64,000 nt of DNA. Source: Strigamia acuminata (Eukaryota; Arthropoda; Chilopoda; Geophilomorpha; Linotaeniidae). The stretch spans positions 52,771,369 to 52,835,368 of the forward strand of contig OX442314.1 of NCBI GenBank assembly GCA_949358305.1, in the 5' to 3' direction. Positions 21,701 through 32,408 of this stretch are shown here, piece after piece (the stretch's first letter is position 1; each line of letters begins with the position of its first letter). Both the position numbers and the translations under genes were made by a program. Below the pieces are notes generated by a model that searched no databases, was not told the DNA's origin, and was given only the letters and a program-made list of their open reading frames with translations.

Positions 21701-23710
21701 CGTCAACCTCACACCCCTGAGGCCAGCGATAGTGAACTCGACGTTGATCACGATATCGAACAATTTTTCGAACGCTATCCCGAACGTGATTTCGAGCACG
21801 ACCCCGAAGATGATCCACTTGATAATCTCCTCGATGATCTCCTCGATAAGGCAGCCGCCTTACCAGCGGCCGCTGCAACGCCTGCACCGCCCCTCGCTCC
21901 GTTACGCGCTCTTCACTGCCCCTATCGTTTTATTGGTGGAGATACGCCCTTCAGCGGATGGAGGAGGGAAGAGCATCTCCGGAAAGAACAAGCGCCTGGC
22001 AAAATCAAGGTCGACGTTTATTACTATCCGGAGCACGGTGTCCGCTTAAGGTCGAGAGGGGACATCGAAAGATATTGCGTCGCTCACCAACTTCCGTATG
22101 AGGAGGACATTTTCTTTTTCGGCAACCTCGAACATCAATTGCAGGACGAGCAACCTGTTCATCGCGTCCTTATGTGTTTTCGAGAGCCGTCCACGTACGC
22201 CGAAGCTGTTAAGCTACCCGAGGCACCGAAGTGGACCGAGGCAATCGATGAGGAGCTCACGACTTTCAAGGAACGCGAAGTTTATAAGGAAGTTCCACGA
22301 CCCCCGGACAAGACAATCCTCGGGTGTAAATGGATTTTTCGGTTGAAATCGGATGCCACCGGGAAAATTCACCGCTACCGTGCTCGACTTGTCGCACAAG
22401 GTTTCCGCCAAACAATGGGCGTTGATTTCGATGAAGTTTTTAGTCCGGTGGTTAACTTCGTGCTCATCCGATTCTTTTTCTGCCTCCTAGTCGTTTTACT
22501 AGGATGGAGGGATCTCCACCTCGACGTCAAGTGTGCCTACCTTTACGGCGACCTCGACCACGAAATTTACATGCGGATTCCCGCCGGCGCCACATGCACC
22601 TCACCCGACAACGTCTGGTTGTTAACCAAGTCACTTTACGGTCTTCACCAGTCGGGGCGCATGTGGTACCAGAAGCTCAACGAGACGTTAACCGACCTCG
22701 GATTCCAGAAATTTCCCGCTTGTAATTGCGTTTACGCATTTGGACATTCGGCTGTTATGTTAGTCTACGTGGACGATATCGTCGTGTTTTACGCGTCGGA
22801 GAGTATCCGAGACCGTATTTTGGCGCTGATTTCCAGCAAATTCGACATCGTCAACCTCGGACCAATAACCAAATTACTCGGGGTAGAATTCGTGCGTCGC
22901 GATGGGAAAGTTTTCATGTCCCAACGCTCCTACATCGACAAACTTCTTAAAAAGTTCAACGTTTCGTCAGATGCACTCATTAAAGTGCCTGTCACACCGG
23001 GGACCACGCTCGTCAAAGGCTCGTTGGATAATCTCCCGGACTTTCCGTACCGATCGCTCATCGGATCGTTATTATTCCTCGCTTCTCGCACTCGTCCCGA
23101 CATATTATATTCGGTCATCGCTTTATCGCAGTATAATAACTGCTACGACCACCGCCACGTCAAGTGTTTGCTCCAAGTTCTCAAATACGTGGCGAACACG
23201 AGCGATTTCTCGATCGAACTCTCGGGGTGTAATTCCAGTCAGCTGTGGGGATACACAGATGCGTCGTGGGCGAGTGACATTGCGACATCGAGAAGCTTCG
23301 GAGGATACATCATTTATATCGGTTGTGTGCCAATTGGCTGGAGCTGCAAAAAGCAGACCAGCGTCGCCTGTTCCACCATGGAAGCCGAATTTGTAGCACT
23401 AGTCGAAATCGTTAAAGAGTTATACTGGTTGGACAGTATCTATCGAGTCTTTCCACCGTTAAACCGATTATCGAAACCGATTATTTTCTCCGATGCCCTC
23501 GCCTCGATCCAATTCACGAACAACGACATCGAGAACTCGAAAACCAAACATATTCGAGTGAAGTTCCATTGGCTTCGAGAATGGCATATTGCCGGATGCT
23601 TCGAACTCCGCAAAATTCCGGGTGAAATAAATGTTTCGGATATTTTTACGAAATGGCTTAGTTCCGAACGCCTCCGAAATTTGTTGTCCCGGATCTTCAT
23701 CTCGAAATAA
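18770..23710 (+). CDS. Copia Gag-Pol polyprotein (1,646 residues)
   Basis: The frame is open further upstream, but the ATG at 18,770 is preferred because the family-like capsid N-terminus (ILVTGNYEHWHRAIKML) starts just after it. From this Met: capsid about 1-220; CCHC zinc knuckle CFNCNELGHYANKC near 229-242; aspartic protease WIVDCGATDH near 319-330 (DCGAT in place of the usual DSGAT/S); pre-integrase LWHARLGHL near 559; integrase catalytic residues in HMDVWGP, RTDRGGEF and NGVAERLNRT; reverse transcriptase with VYVDDIVVF near 1,330; RNase H with YTDASWASD and TMEAEF. A long acidic, low-complexity linker separates integrase from reverse transcriptase. Gag and Pol are in one frame, as usual for copia. 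No stop or frameshift is seen. The polyprotein would form particles, reverse transcribe the RNA and integrate the cDNA. Confidence 0.95.
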   Translation: MKKATDQSSGHVPILVTGNYEHWHRAIKMLLMSDGVWHHVTETEELVKANVDEDVWRKWQRRKARALGTIYCHVSQAKQSALDGCTTPKQAWDILAKIYAPSSLARQAAMRREFLQLKLEPGEEMADFLSRVDLMVRQLKDVGEDILPRHHAYQYLDFLPDEYDQATFAIYHWPLAEFTPAKVSDQLLSEYLRLKSHSNRNSGNSSAYATGRQGRNQSRPPRPLAQVRCFNCNELGHYANKCQHPRKQTTGQQPVATLQTRSRSKSRRRNKGSNPNVNPNQQQQGQFRESSRPRRDAAYLLSAPPAIQVPTVHFVQSHEWIVDCGATDHVSHVKSWFLDFVEVVPFNIELGQGSSKVTGKGNVPVKSLIDGCECTVLLRDVLYAPDFGANLISVSRVDKCGHHIHIYNSELHTYGTDIKQSVLRAKQKSGLYFVDGLISPFASPTVVSSTPPIPMSPPTTAPMTLITKEEDFPAMPSKKSKKISNVEMTDFRLPISPNTLLVPSPSPIIPNPVAGSKPQQIRMYSNVLSSPPSPVATTTAVPPPKKVITPTANVADATGLWHARLGHLHTKAMRTLANNSQVYGLDPAAVRQELSCNSCRIAKSTRASHKPIPTPSTTKPLELLHMDVWGPSRLTSIGGADYAFSIVDDATRYSWIFPIARKSDVFTTFKDFVSRVERITDSRVKSIRTDRGGEFISKTFDRYLADKGIVAQRTNPGSPQMNGVAERLNRTMGDYLRSVTSETGFPHTLWAELAVTFSYVKNRSPHSKLNDEVPYVLWRQRALSVKHFRKIGSKCWVHFTAPGRNKMDPRAWEGFLVGYASNTRGYRVWNPATNTVTESVHVQIDERQNFKRSPFYVPDPYENAPFMEEPSRVTTPSRVTFDDGAFPSVPWSRRRRDSDDESSNDDDEFRHRAPSSASSVASYRSVLEEVEEDIADELPPPILFADDVPEDIDLDVTPDPPLPLYRPRRRLRPDALARQPHTPEASDSELDVDHDIEQFFERYPERDFEHDPEDDPLDNLLDDLLDKAAALPAAAATPAPPLAPLRALHCPYRFIGGDTPFSGWRREEHLRKEQAPGKIKVDVYYYPEHGVRLRSRGDIERYCVAHQLPYEEDIFFFGNLEHQLQDEQPVHRVLMCFREPSTYAEAVKLPEAPKWTEAIDEELTTFKEREVYKEVPRPPDKTILGCKWIFRLKSDATGKIHRYRARLVAQGFRQTMGVDFDEVFSPVVNFVLIRFFFCLLVVLLGWRDLHLDVKCAYLYGDLDHEIYMRIPAGATCTSPDNVWLLTKSLYGLHQSGRMWYQKLNETLTDLGFQKFPACNCVYAFGHSAVMLVYVDDIVVFYASESIRDRILALISSKFDIVNLGPITKLLGVEFVRRDGKVFMSQRSYIDKLLKKFNVSSDALIKVPVTPGTTLVKGSLDNLPDFPYRSLIGSLLFLASRTRPDILYSVIALSQYNNCYDHRHVKCLLQVLKYVANTSDFSIELSGCNSSQLWGYTDASWASDIATSRSFGGYIIYIGCVPIGWSCKKQTSVACSTMEAEFVALVEIVKELYWLDSIYRVFPPLNRLSKPIIFSDALASIQFTNNDIENSKTKHIRVKFHWLREWHIAGCFELRKIPGEINVSDIFTKWLSSERLRNLLSRIFISK

Positions 23711-23743
23711 TTTCATCGAACTGTTAATATCGACATTGCACAT

Positions 23744-23755
23744 CGAAGGAGGGAA
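23744..23755 (+). promoter_or_regulatory. Copia polypurine tract
   Basis: GAAGGAGGGAA immediately upstream of the 3' LTR (starts 23,757), the expected plus-strand primer site. Confidence 0.75.
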
Positions 23756-23756
23756 T

Positions 23757-24329
23757 TGTTGGTCCTTGAAACCACTTCGGACGTTTATTTAACGCTTTTT
23801 CGATGCGTAATGACGCTACCTGAACTTTTTCACATCATTGGTTGTTATATTTTCTTTCCCCAAATGATTTAGTGTTTATTTCCTACTTAACTGGTTGTTA
23901 CCAGTTTATTTCCGTATATTTACTTTATATTGTAAGGGAAATGCATGGTGCCTGCATTAACTGTGTCTTAACACACTGGGCATCATGCATCGCCTATCTG
24001 TTTATACCTGTGAGTCGCTCGCTTCTGTCACCAGAGCGCACTGCCTTTTATTCCAAGATGGCGACGCACACTGCTAAGTGTGCTCCTGTGCTTTTCAATC
24101 CTGTTTTCGTAAGTTTTAGGTTAATAAATCGTTTATTTTGTTTATAAATAATTCGTTTCTTGTGTCTGCACGTAGATAAGTGCAGACACCACGCAAATTC
24201 GACCAGAACCGGCTCGAATTCGCGTACACGACGCGCCGCACGTCTCGTGCGTGCTATATCGTACGTGTTGGCTTATTTTTAAGCGTTTCCACTGCCTAGT
24301 CTGTGCTGTTTTTGCAGCATACCACCACA
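23757..24329 (+). repeat. Copia 3' LTR
   Basis: 573 bp, matches 17,510-18,082 without a difference that I can find. Followed by the duplicated target ATACG. Confidence 0.95.
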
Positions 24330-25435
24330 ATACGATCATTGAGGTGAGTCGCAAAAATTTGCCAACTCCTTCTGAGGGATGTTGTCGTGTATCCACTGCC
24401 GCCATTACTTTAAGTGTCAACAACAATCGACATATTACCATTGTATCTCGGGTTGCTAGGAAATAATTGCCTAGCAACCCAACTAATTATTGTACATTAA
24501 ATAACTCACGAGTCAGTCGACTCATTGAAATTATGGCCATTTAGGCCCAACGTCAAACGTTCCATGACGGCCATGCCTTCCACATGGCCTGATTACATCA
24601 ATACATCAATACATTGGTACACATGAAATGGCGCAGTCGGCTTTGGATCATCGCCTGGCGTCCTTGCGCACGTCTGCAACGAATCTGCAAACGAAAAACT
24701 CAAAAGTGAAAGTGATGAAAAATCGCGAGTCTTCTCATCGCGTTCGATCCAGGGTTTGTTCGACCGAGCCAAGTGGACCTAGTTGGTGATAAAAACATTG
24801 TCGTCTTTCATCTGTCTGCACTGCTGCAAGAATTTCAAAAAAAAAATAAAAAAAAAAAAAAAAAAAAAAAACCAATCAAAAACGGACAATGACAAAAAAC
24901 TGAGTTTTTGCAACTTTGGCCCTAGTTTGTGTTCCATTCGTTGACGGCAGTGGGCCTAGTGGTGGACAGTACGGAATCTCACCAGTTACCCGCGTGCATT
25001 GTTGCAGGAACCTCGAAAAAAACAGAACTATCTTTAAAAAGATGAAAACAAAATTCACATAATGATAAACAATCGTGAGTTTTCTCGTTTCGCTCGTTTT
25101 TGCGTTCAATCTATTCGATGCAAGTGGGCCCTGCAGACGACAAAAAGAACATCATAATTCATCAGGTTAACCAGCAAGGTTTCCCAGCGATGGCGGTTCT
25201 TCTGCTCGTCATTCAGCCCGTTCTTCCAATGGCCCCGCCTCCCGTTGTCCAAGCGCCGATCTTAGGGCAGCCAGTTCCATTCCTCGGCACTACAGTTGAG
25301 GAATGGGACATATACCTGGAGCGGGTCAAACAACTCACTGACTTGAACGCCATCACCGACGCCCAGAAGAGGACGTTCTTCCTTTCGGTTGTGGGGCCAC
25401 ACACCTACTCCTTGGCACACAACCTCTTTTATTAA
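24330..25435 (+). mobile_element. Decayed gypsy LTR/leader/gag fragment, right piece (copy B)
   Basis: Counterpart of 6,403-7,505: the hairpin, the TGGCGCAGTCGG site and the truncated Gag capsid frame (25,100-25,435) are all repeated. The poly-A-like tract near 24,840 is three bases longer than in copy A, the only difference I detected between the copies outside the copia element. Confidence 0.6.
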
Positions 25436-26633
25436 GATAAGCTTTGCATTAAATCAGAAATACTGTGTCAATAAACTCCATTTAGAATACCAACAGGGTA
25501 TTTTTCACTTTTTGACTGAAGCTATGTTCCCTCATTTGTTTGCTAGTCTAGTTGGTGCTGCCATCAAGTGGCCACTTATGTATTTAAAATATTAATAAAA
25601 TTGTTCCTTTAAGCAATGGTGAAATCAATTCTAAAATAAGATCTCCAGAAAAAAAAATTTGAATTTGTTTAAAATTGAAATTTGACTGACTCAAACTACA
25701 CCCAAGATTTTGATTCAACTCAAAATTATTCAGGTTTGGATTGACCCCATTTTGGCAATTGAGCTTATAAGAAACTATTAGCAATTCGAGTGACTCACTC
25801 ATCATCTCCTCAATGACGATTTATTGACACTACTTACTACGTCCAAAGATACAAAAAAAATTGTCTACGTCAGAAAATTGATTATGAAATGCACCGGAAA
25901 TAAAATTCATGAATTATTGATCATTGCAAGCATTCAAAACGCAAAACGTTTCAGTTTTCTATTGATTTGGAAAGTCCAGTGAAAGAAATAAACTTGTCTT
26001 TATTTCTACGTTTAAATATTTTGATGGTTTGCTTGCCAAGAAGAGATTTAACCACCTTACCATTGGTGTGGTTTTTTAACAGTGGTTCCGACAACCTTAG
26101 CCTTTACCCCTGTATCGAGAAACAAACGCCCACACGTTTTTTCCACTGAATTTTAAGAGTCTTCAAGCACCTGGTGAGCAAACTTAAAAACACTGAAATG
26201 ACTGTAATTTCTTCTTGGTCGTGGGCGTACCAACAAGACAGAATGAATAATAAATAAAACGTTCTAAATGTAAATTTCAAACATAAACTGTACCAGAAGC
26301 CAACTGTACTCTATTGCAGCAGCACGGACAACCAACACACATGTCTTAGGTAAGTTAGCTTTTAAACATAATGGTTGATACAACTTGGAAATAGGTTAAG
26401 GAAGACAATAACTGAAGCTGTGAATAATCAACAAACTTCGATTCGTTTCCAATATTGAAACTTCAGCCTCTCCGTCAATGCATGTCCCTTACTGAAAGCA
26501 CATTTAACACCAGCTGCATTTCAAAAGTGATTCTATTATCTTCGTCTTGAATTCAATATCAAAAACTTTAAGTATAAAATTATAAAATAAACTCATGTTG
26601 TTTCATCTCAAGTAATAGGTTTACTAAACTGTT
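25436..26633. other. Spacer, copy B, no recognisable gene
   Basis: Same as 7,506-8,703. Confidence 0.5.
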
Positions 26634-26796
26634 TTAGTATCTACTTAGCCACCTTTTAAATGCACATTGCAGGCCCGGATAATGTTGACATACACAACAC
26701 ACACGTTCGATACAACTGTAGCCTGGTGGTGGTTTGGCACACACGCTTCGATCGGTTCTCCACTCTCCACATCGATTCATGCACAGTTGGTCAAGG
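26634..26796 (-). CDS. Cysteine-rich peptide, last exon (copy B)
   Basis: Duplicate of 8,704-8,866 with the same acceptor, frame, eight cysteines and TAA stop. Confidence 0.4.
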
Positions 26797-27220
26797 CTAA
26801 ATGTTAGATTGCTTTATAAAAAAAATTAAAATTAGATTACAACTATTCTGAGTTTGGGTCCTTTCCTTATGATTAACTAAACCCACAGATCGGTCGCTGT
26901 TTTTGTCTTCTGTTTGTTAAACTACCAGCTGTCATACACACGCATATATCCATTAATAATTCCGTTCATGATATATAAATTACGCAGAAATCGATGCGTT
27001 TTAATCCAGATAAGTGTTGTACATTTTATTTTTATCTCAGAAGTGTATGATTTTGTATGTCGTGGAAATTCTATTCCTGATTGAAGTAAAATCCACTTGT
27101 TTATTTTTACTTTTTAAATTAGATTTTGCGCCATAAACTAACAGCTCTCAGAATTGACAGTTATATACACGCGTATATCCATTAATAATTCAGTTCATGA
27201 TAAATAAATTACGCAGAAAT

Positions 27221-27738
27221 CAATAGGTGCATTCAATTCTAAACAGTTTTCCTTGTTTTCCTCGTTTTCGCCGTTTTCCCACACCGGATGTAGACGCATT
27301 TGACGTCACATTTCGAAAATCAATTTTTTCGAAAACCGATTTCATGAAAACAAGAAATTCGTGGTTTTCGTGGTTTTTCAAATCGTTTTCCTGGGCCGCC
27401 ATTTTGTATTCGAATAGATCGCGGTGGTAGCACACACACAAAAATGTAAGTTTATTTAATTTATTTGCATTTAAGAACGATAAATGCAGTAATTTTCGAG
27501 CGCATTTGCGCGATCGAATGCGCCCAATTGTCGGCCGTATTTGTGCGATCGAATGCGCCCAATTGTCGGGTGCATTTGTGCGATCGAATGTGCAGACTGA
27601 GCATGCTCCGTGGCTGTGGAAAACTGTTAACAGCTGTTGGTAATAACGCTGCTCAATGTTGAAAACCGTTTTCATCGTTTTCGGAAAACGATGAAAAACG
27701 GTTTTGGAAAGCTATTTTAGAATTGAATGCACCTATTG
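27221..27738. mobile_element. MITE, copy B
   Basis: Duplicate of 9,291-9,808, present because of the tandem duplication (flanks are identical). Confidence 0.8.
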
Positions 27739-28226
27739 TGTTTTAATCCAGATAAGTGTTTTGACAAAATAGACCCCACAGGAGATCTATTTCTCCCCTT
27801 CGCACGGCAAACATTAATCAGCCACTTATTGATTAGTCCTCATTGGAGTGATTTATCAATAGCCAATTATTGCAATTGAATTATCATTTCAGTGATGTAA
27901 ATCACATCACTTCGTGTGGCTGGTAAGATATTTCAGCCACATCAGCCAAATAATTATTTACTTTAGATGGAGTTTAGCCAAATGACTTACATGAATTATT
28001 GATAATTCAGATTATGATAATTTTAAATGCACCTACTAGCTGCATTAAAAAAGTCTAAAACATATCAACATGAAACGACAGAAACGAGTTGTTTTAAACT
28101 TTTTGAATGCAGCTACTGAAAATACTAATTGAATAATTTTTGGGTCTCGTATTTCTTTGACAGAAAAAGTAAGGTATATTTGCCCATCAGAACGCCTTTA
28201 CTGAGTGACATTTGGGAAAATAAACT

Positions 28227-31200
28227 ATGGATGCACAGAAGCCGTATCAACCATTTGGCTGGATTCAACAACTTAAAATGAAACAAATGAAACAAGTTAT
28301 TTGCAGTGTTATAGCAACTCAGAAAGAGATTCCATTAATTATCAGATCTCTAGAAAACATTTCAAAAAAGAAAAAAACTATGCAAATTCTATTTACAACA
28401 CTACTTGTAATCAATTTGGTGGCTTGTTCCTACCAAACTGTCGATCGAATATTGCATTACATGGACGAACCAACCACAGTTAACACATACATGATTGAAA
28501 CACCACATGGTCCGTTTCCATCTATTTACGTATATCCACGAACTACACAAGAACTTAATAATTACCTCGCTAACCGGAGTGGAAACAGCGATTTTAAACA
28601 GCAATGTAATGTTCGTGAAATTTATCAACTGTTCAAGGAAATGTATCCTGAAGATGTAATGGAACTCAAGAGAAAACCTAGCTATATAACTGATGCACAT
28701 TTTTCTGTGGTAAATTAATTTTTTTTAATAAACATTTTTACCAAAATAAATTTTTGCAGCACAACTCAAGATTCAATGTGACCGTTAAAAATCATGAATC
28801 AATTGAATGGCCAATCGCCCAGATTTCGAGTAGTAAGTCAACCAACAATTAACGCCGTTTGATATTCTAACTTCTTTTTCACATTAGCGTTTGAATTTCC
28901 ATATGGAAATGAAAATAACAAAATGGTAATAAAGTTTAATTTTCCCAAAACATGCACAGCTTATCACGTGAGTAGTAATTCTAGGAAAATATATTTTCAC
29001 TTCACAATAAACACTGCAAAAAGTTCTAACAAAACTACAATGTTTGTTACCAGATATTAAGAATTCAAATTTAACATTAAAATTATTGTTTCAATTAAGC
29101 TTGTCATAGATCCATCACCAGTTATCTATCATATCTCACATGTCTTTTCGGACGAATTTGCCAAAAGAGAAGGCCTAAAGAATCAAGTCATTGCTACTGT
29201 GCAAAAAGTAAGGGATACAATAGAAGTAATAGCAATAACAGCTTAGTTAAGAAATTTTTAAAAATCAAAATTTTCGAAAATTTGCAATTGTAACAACAAT
29301 AAAATTTCAATCTTGTTTTAGTACCACTTCATTAATACCACGAGACAGCGGTGCAACAATAACTTACATGACTGCTTGCAACATTGTTTAGTAAAAGGAA
29401 TGAATTGCAGGTAAACAACTTTCTAGAATTCGTACAAACAGTGGCATGGCCAGGCATGAACAAAAAGAATCAGTTCTCAAATTATAGCCGCCCTCGAATA
29501 ATAGCCGCAGCCACAATTCGAGGGCGTTAAATCGTCACTTTCAACCGCCACTAGTATTCGTCGATTAGGACAATTCTTCAAAGCCGGCTCTTTAATACAA
29601 ATTTTAATTAATCAGAAATATACAGTACAGATATTTTGTATTGATAAATGTAAAAAGAAACGGTTATATACCCAAATAATGGTGTAAGGGTAACGTATGC
29701 TGGACGTTGGATTGTTCCGATTATAAGATGCGCATCGGACTGTAAGATGCACCACCCATTGTTGGTTGACTTTTGAAAGTAAAAAAATGTGCCTTATGAT
29801 CCTCAAAATATGGTGTTCGCAGCTTTCGCGATTACCAGATGCAACACATTAAATCACGTTATTGCACGATACAATTCATACCATTGTATGTTAAAGGAAA
29901 ATACAAATGATTAAAACGTAATTACTCTCTTAGATTTCCGTTTTATGAGGCAAGAAGCCTTCCGAAATGCAATAAGACAAATAGCATTCTTCAACACAAC
30001 ATACTCTATACATTTATTTATGACAAAGATTTAACGACACACTGCAAATGCCTCAATTTGTGTGATGTAACGCAACAAAGCCTAACGTATAACCTACAAG
30101 CTGGAAATGAGGATATCGTTGAAATATTCATTGCCAACAATTACGTTCGAACGATGCAAGAAAGCTTTTCTTACGACATAATATTGTTGTTATGCGACAT
30201 TGGAGGCAACATCGGCCTCTATTTCGGCATGTCTTGTTTAGCACTCGTCGAAATATTTATTCATTGCTGCAAAATGTGTTTGACCAAACTAAGCAAAACA
30301 ACAAAAGCAAACGCCGAATTGAAAGAAAAAATTCCAATGATACTCGAAAAAATGCAGAAATCAAAAAAGAAATCGTTTGTCAAAAACAAACTGAAAACCA
30401 CTGTTTCATTAATCCTGTTTTGCACTTCAGTTTATCAAACTTACAACTTGATCGACACTTATTTTCAATGTCCACTCACGAAAACTGTTAACATCATTAG
30501 AGACAACATGATTGAGTTTCCACTCGTTATTGCATGCGATGAAACTGTGAGAATACTAAAAGCTAAGATAAGATTAGCTGCTAAAATGCATACTGACTGT
30601 GGCCACTACCAACTCCTCGATTTACTCCATCCATTGGCTGAATACGCCAATGAAACAAAGAAGTTATGGAGTGACTCTTCTGGTTATAACACCTACGATA
30701 TCTTCAAAGAAAAACTTCTAAATGTAAGCTAAGCGAGGAAAATACTAAATAGTTAGTGCTATTTGTATTAAATTACTTACTATTTTTGTAGTTGAGTAAA
30801 ACTCTACATGACTCACATTTTGCCAATTTATCAATTTTATCAACGGCATTTGGAACATGCACTGTGTTTAATAAAGGTAACTGCAAAAGTAATATTTTTT
30901 ATCTTCTTGTACTTCGAAATGTTTGCAGGTGACAGGCAGTTTTCACCAAAAAAAAATAAATTATTTTTTGTTGATGACTTCACGAGACACATTTGCAACG
31001 AATATCAAACTGTGAGATTGTTGACACATTCAGATTACATTGTTGTTTACTTGACTTCATGAATTTCCAGCATTTTGTTGTGCCGAAAAATCAAGCGTTT
31101 CATCCAAAATATATATTTCACATTCCCACCAAACAAGAAACCACGATTGACATTTCTCGTCAAACAGTAATATATGAAAGAAAACAAAACCATTATTTTA

Positions 31201-31327
31201 GATCTTACTCTGTTTAGCTCGTTCGAGTGAACACTGCTAAAAGTCCTTGTCAACCAAATAAAGAAGTTTCTGAATGTGAACAGAAATGTTTTGCAACAAA
31301 ATTGTCAAGACAACTTCTCAAGTGCAG
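28227..31327 (+). CDS. Two-module DEG/ENaC gene C, last exon missing
   Basis: Exons: 28227-28709, 28760-28832, 28888-28967, 29100-29207, 29322-29410, 29934-30723, 30792-30876, 30929-31011, 31071-31166 and 31218-31327. The first two exons and the start of the third equal those of gene B; the rest is a diverged paralogue. The fusion exon has 790 bases against 787 in gene B, so the length change keeps the frame, and it still contains FGMSCLALVE and the second TM1. About 18 amino acid changes are scattered through its alignable part and there is no stop. Exon 10 ends at the usual TGC AG/GTAAAA donor, but the exon with CxCxxxC and the second pore segment is not present downstream: homology ends at about 31,420 at a transposon-like terminus, and the 15-kb gypsy element follows. 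Gene C is either truncated, or its last exon lies further away than I could trace. Confidence 0.8.
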
Positions 31328-31420
31328 GTAAAAATAATATTACTTACACCAAAAAATAATTGGAATCCCTTGCGGAGGGCAGACCTCTTCTAATACAGGC
31401 TTCCGCCGCTATACAGGGTG

Positions 31421-32408
31421 AACCAAAAGTCTGTTCCCCTCAAATATTTCCTGAGCAATTGCATCTAGGCCAACTTTGATGAAGCGATCTTATAGGAAGT
31501 TGGGTGAGAGCAGTCCAATGATGTCATCAAATTTGACCTTTATGACGGTTACGTCATAATGACTAAATTCACCGATAGATGGCGTTTTTCTACTTTTAGC
31601 GGCAGATTTAACCAGAATAGAAGATTTAGTGCTAAAACTACATAAAACTGAGTTTTATGTGGAGCTAACATTATATCCTTGTATATTTATTAATTTAGAG
31701 GCTTATTGGACCGTTTATGACATTATTCAGAGAATATGTCATAAACCCAAGTTGAAAGGTTACTCACCTTTGCGCACCTGCACCAATTATGGACACCCTG
31801 TGGATTTGAGTCAAAGACTTAATCCAAATTGTGTCCCCGCTATCCAGTTCCTGTCCTGACCTGGGAGAAAGCTAGGTCCTGGGTATCCAGTTCCTGTTTA
31901 GCATCTGGAAGTCATCTAATTGAGCAAGTGGCCTCAGAATCCGACCTCTCACTCAGTGATTGGAGGGATTCCGAGGACTCATGCCCCCATTGGAGCATTG
32001 GAAGTCCCATTGTGCTCTAAGAGCATATATTCCCTTGCAACCGGATATACAACGCTCTTGTCATGATATTTGTTGAACACTTACTTACTTGAGCCCGCAT
32101 ATATATTTATATGCATTCCCCGCCTTAAATGGTGCTGCTTACCATGACCTGTGGTGAAATGCGGATTGTTGCAAGACAATCTTTGGGTGCTATCGAAACG
32201 ATGGCGCATCACCAGCCTTTGACTGAGGTTGACGCTACGGATAATGTTGTGTTCCGTGAGTACGACCCTGGATGAGGAAACCTCCATCCTTGTCTGTAGT
32301 CATGACCATCCGGACTGGCGAGGAATCAGGCCTGGACGGGCATTTAGTACTCGCTAGGCTAGGTGACGCCGCGGGATTGGGCGATGGATGATGTTTGCCG
32401 CCAAATCC
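31421..32408. mobile_element. Unassigned transposon-like sequence at the break of gene C
   Basis: Channel-gene homology stops at CTATACAG. The next bases, TACAGGGTGAACCAAAAGTC from about 31,415, look like the terminus of a Tc1/mariner-type element (TACAGGGTG...AAAAGT) at a TA. I found no matching inverted end before 32,408. The rest (31,780-32,408) is of mixed composition without a recognisable gene. The phrase TATCCAGTTCCTG is repeated at about 31,840 and 31,887. Confidence 0.4.

Larger units (their letters stand above)
17510..24329 (+). mobile_element. Ty1/copia LTR retrotransposon, full length, 6,820 bp
   Basis: Two 573-bp LTRs (TGTTGG...CCACCACA) flank a primer binding site, one uninterrupted gag-pol frame and a polypurine tract. 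The 5-bp target ATACG is duplicated at 17,505-17,509 and 24,330-24,334; copy A at 6,403-6,407 is the matching empty site. The two LTRs appear identical base for base. The element is more GC-rich than its surroundings. All copia hallmarks are present in the order capsid, zinc knuckle, protease, integrase, reverse transcriptase, RNase H. It is therefore a very recent insertion, younger than the tandem duplication. Confidence 0.97.
10971..28900. repeat. Tandem unit, copy B (with copia insertion)
   Basis: Second copy of the 11.1-kb unit, expanded by a 6,820-bp copia element and its 5-bp target duplication. It starts within exon 3 of gene B and ends within exon 3 of gene C, where sequence shifts to a diverged paralogue: the first difference is at 10,971 against 28,901 (CCGTATGG against CCATATGG), followed by others in the next 70 bases. 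Confidence 0.93.
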
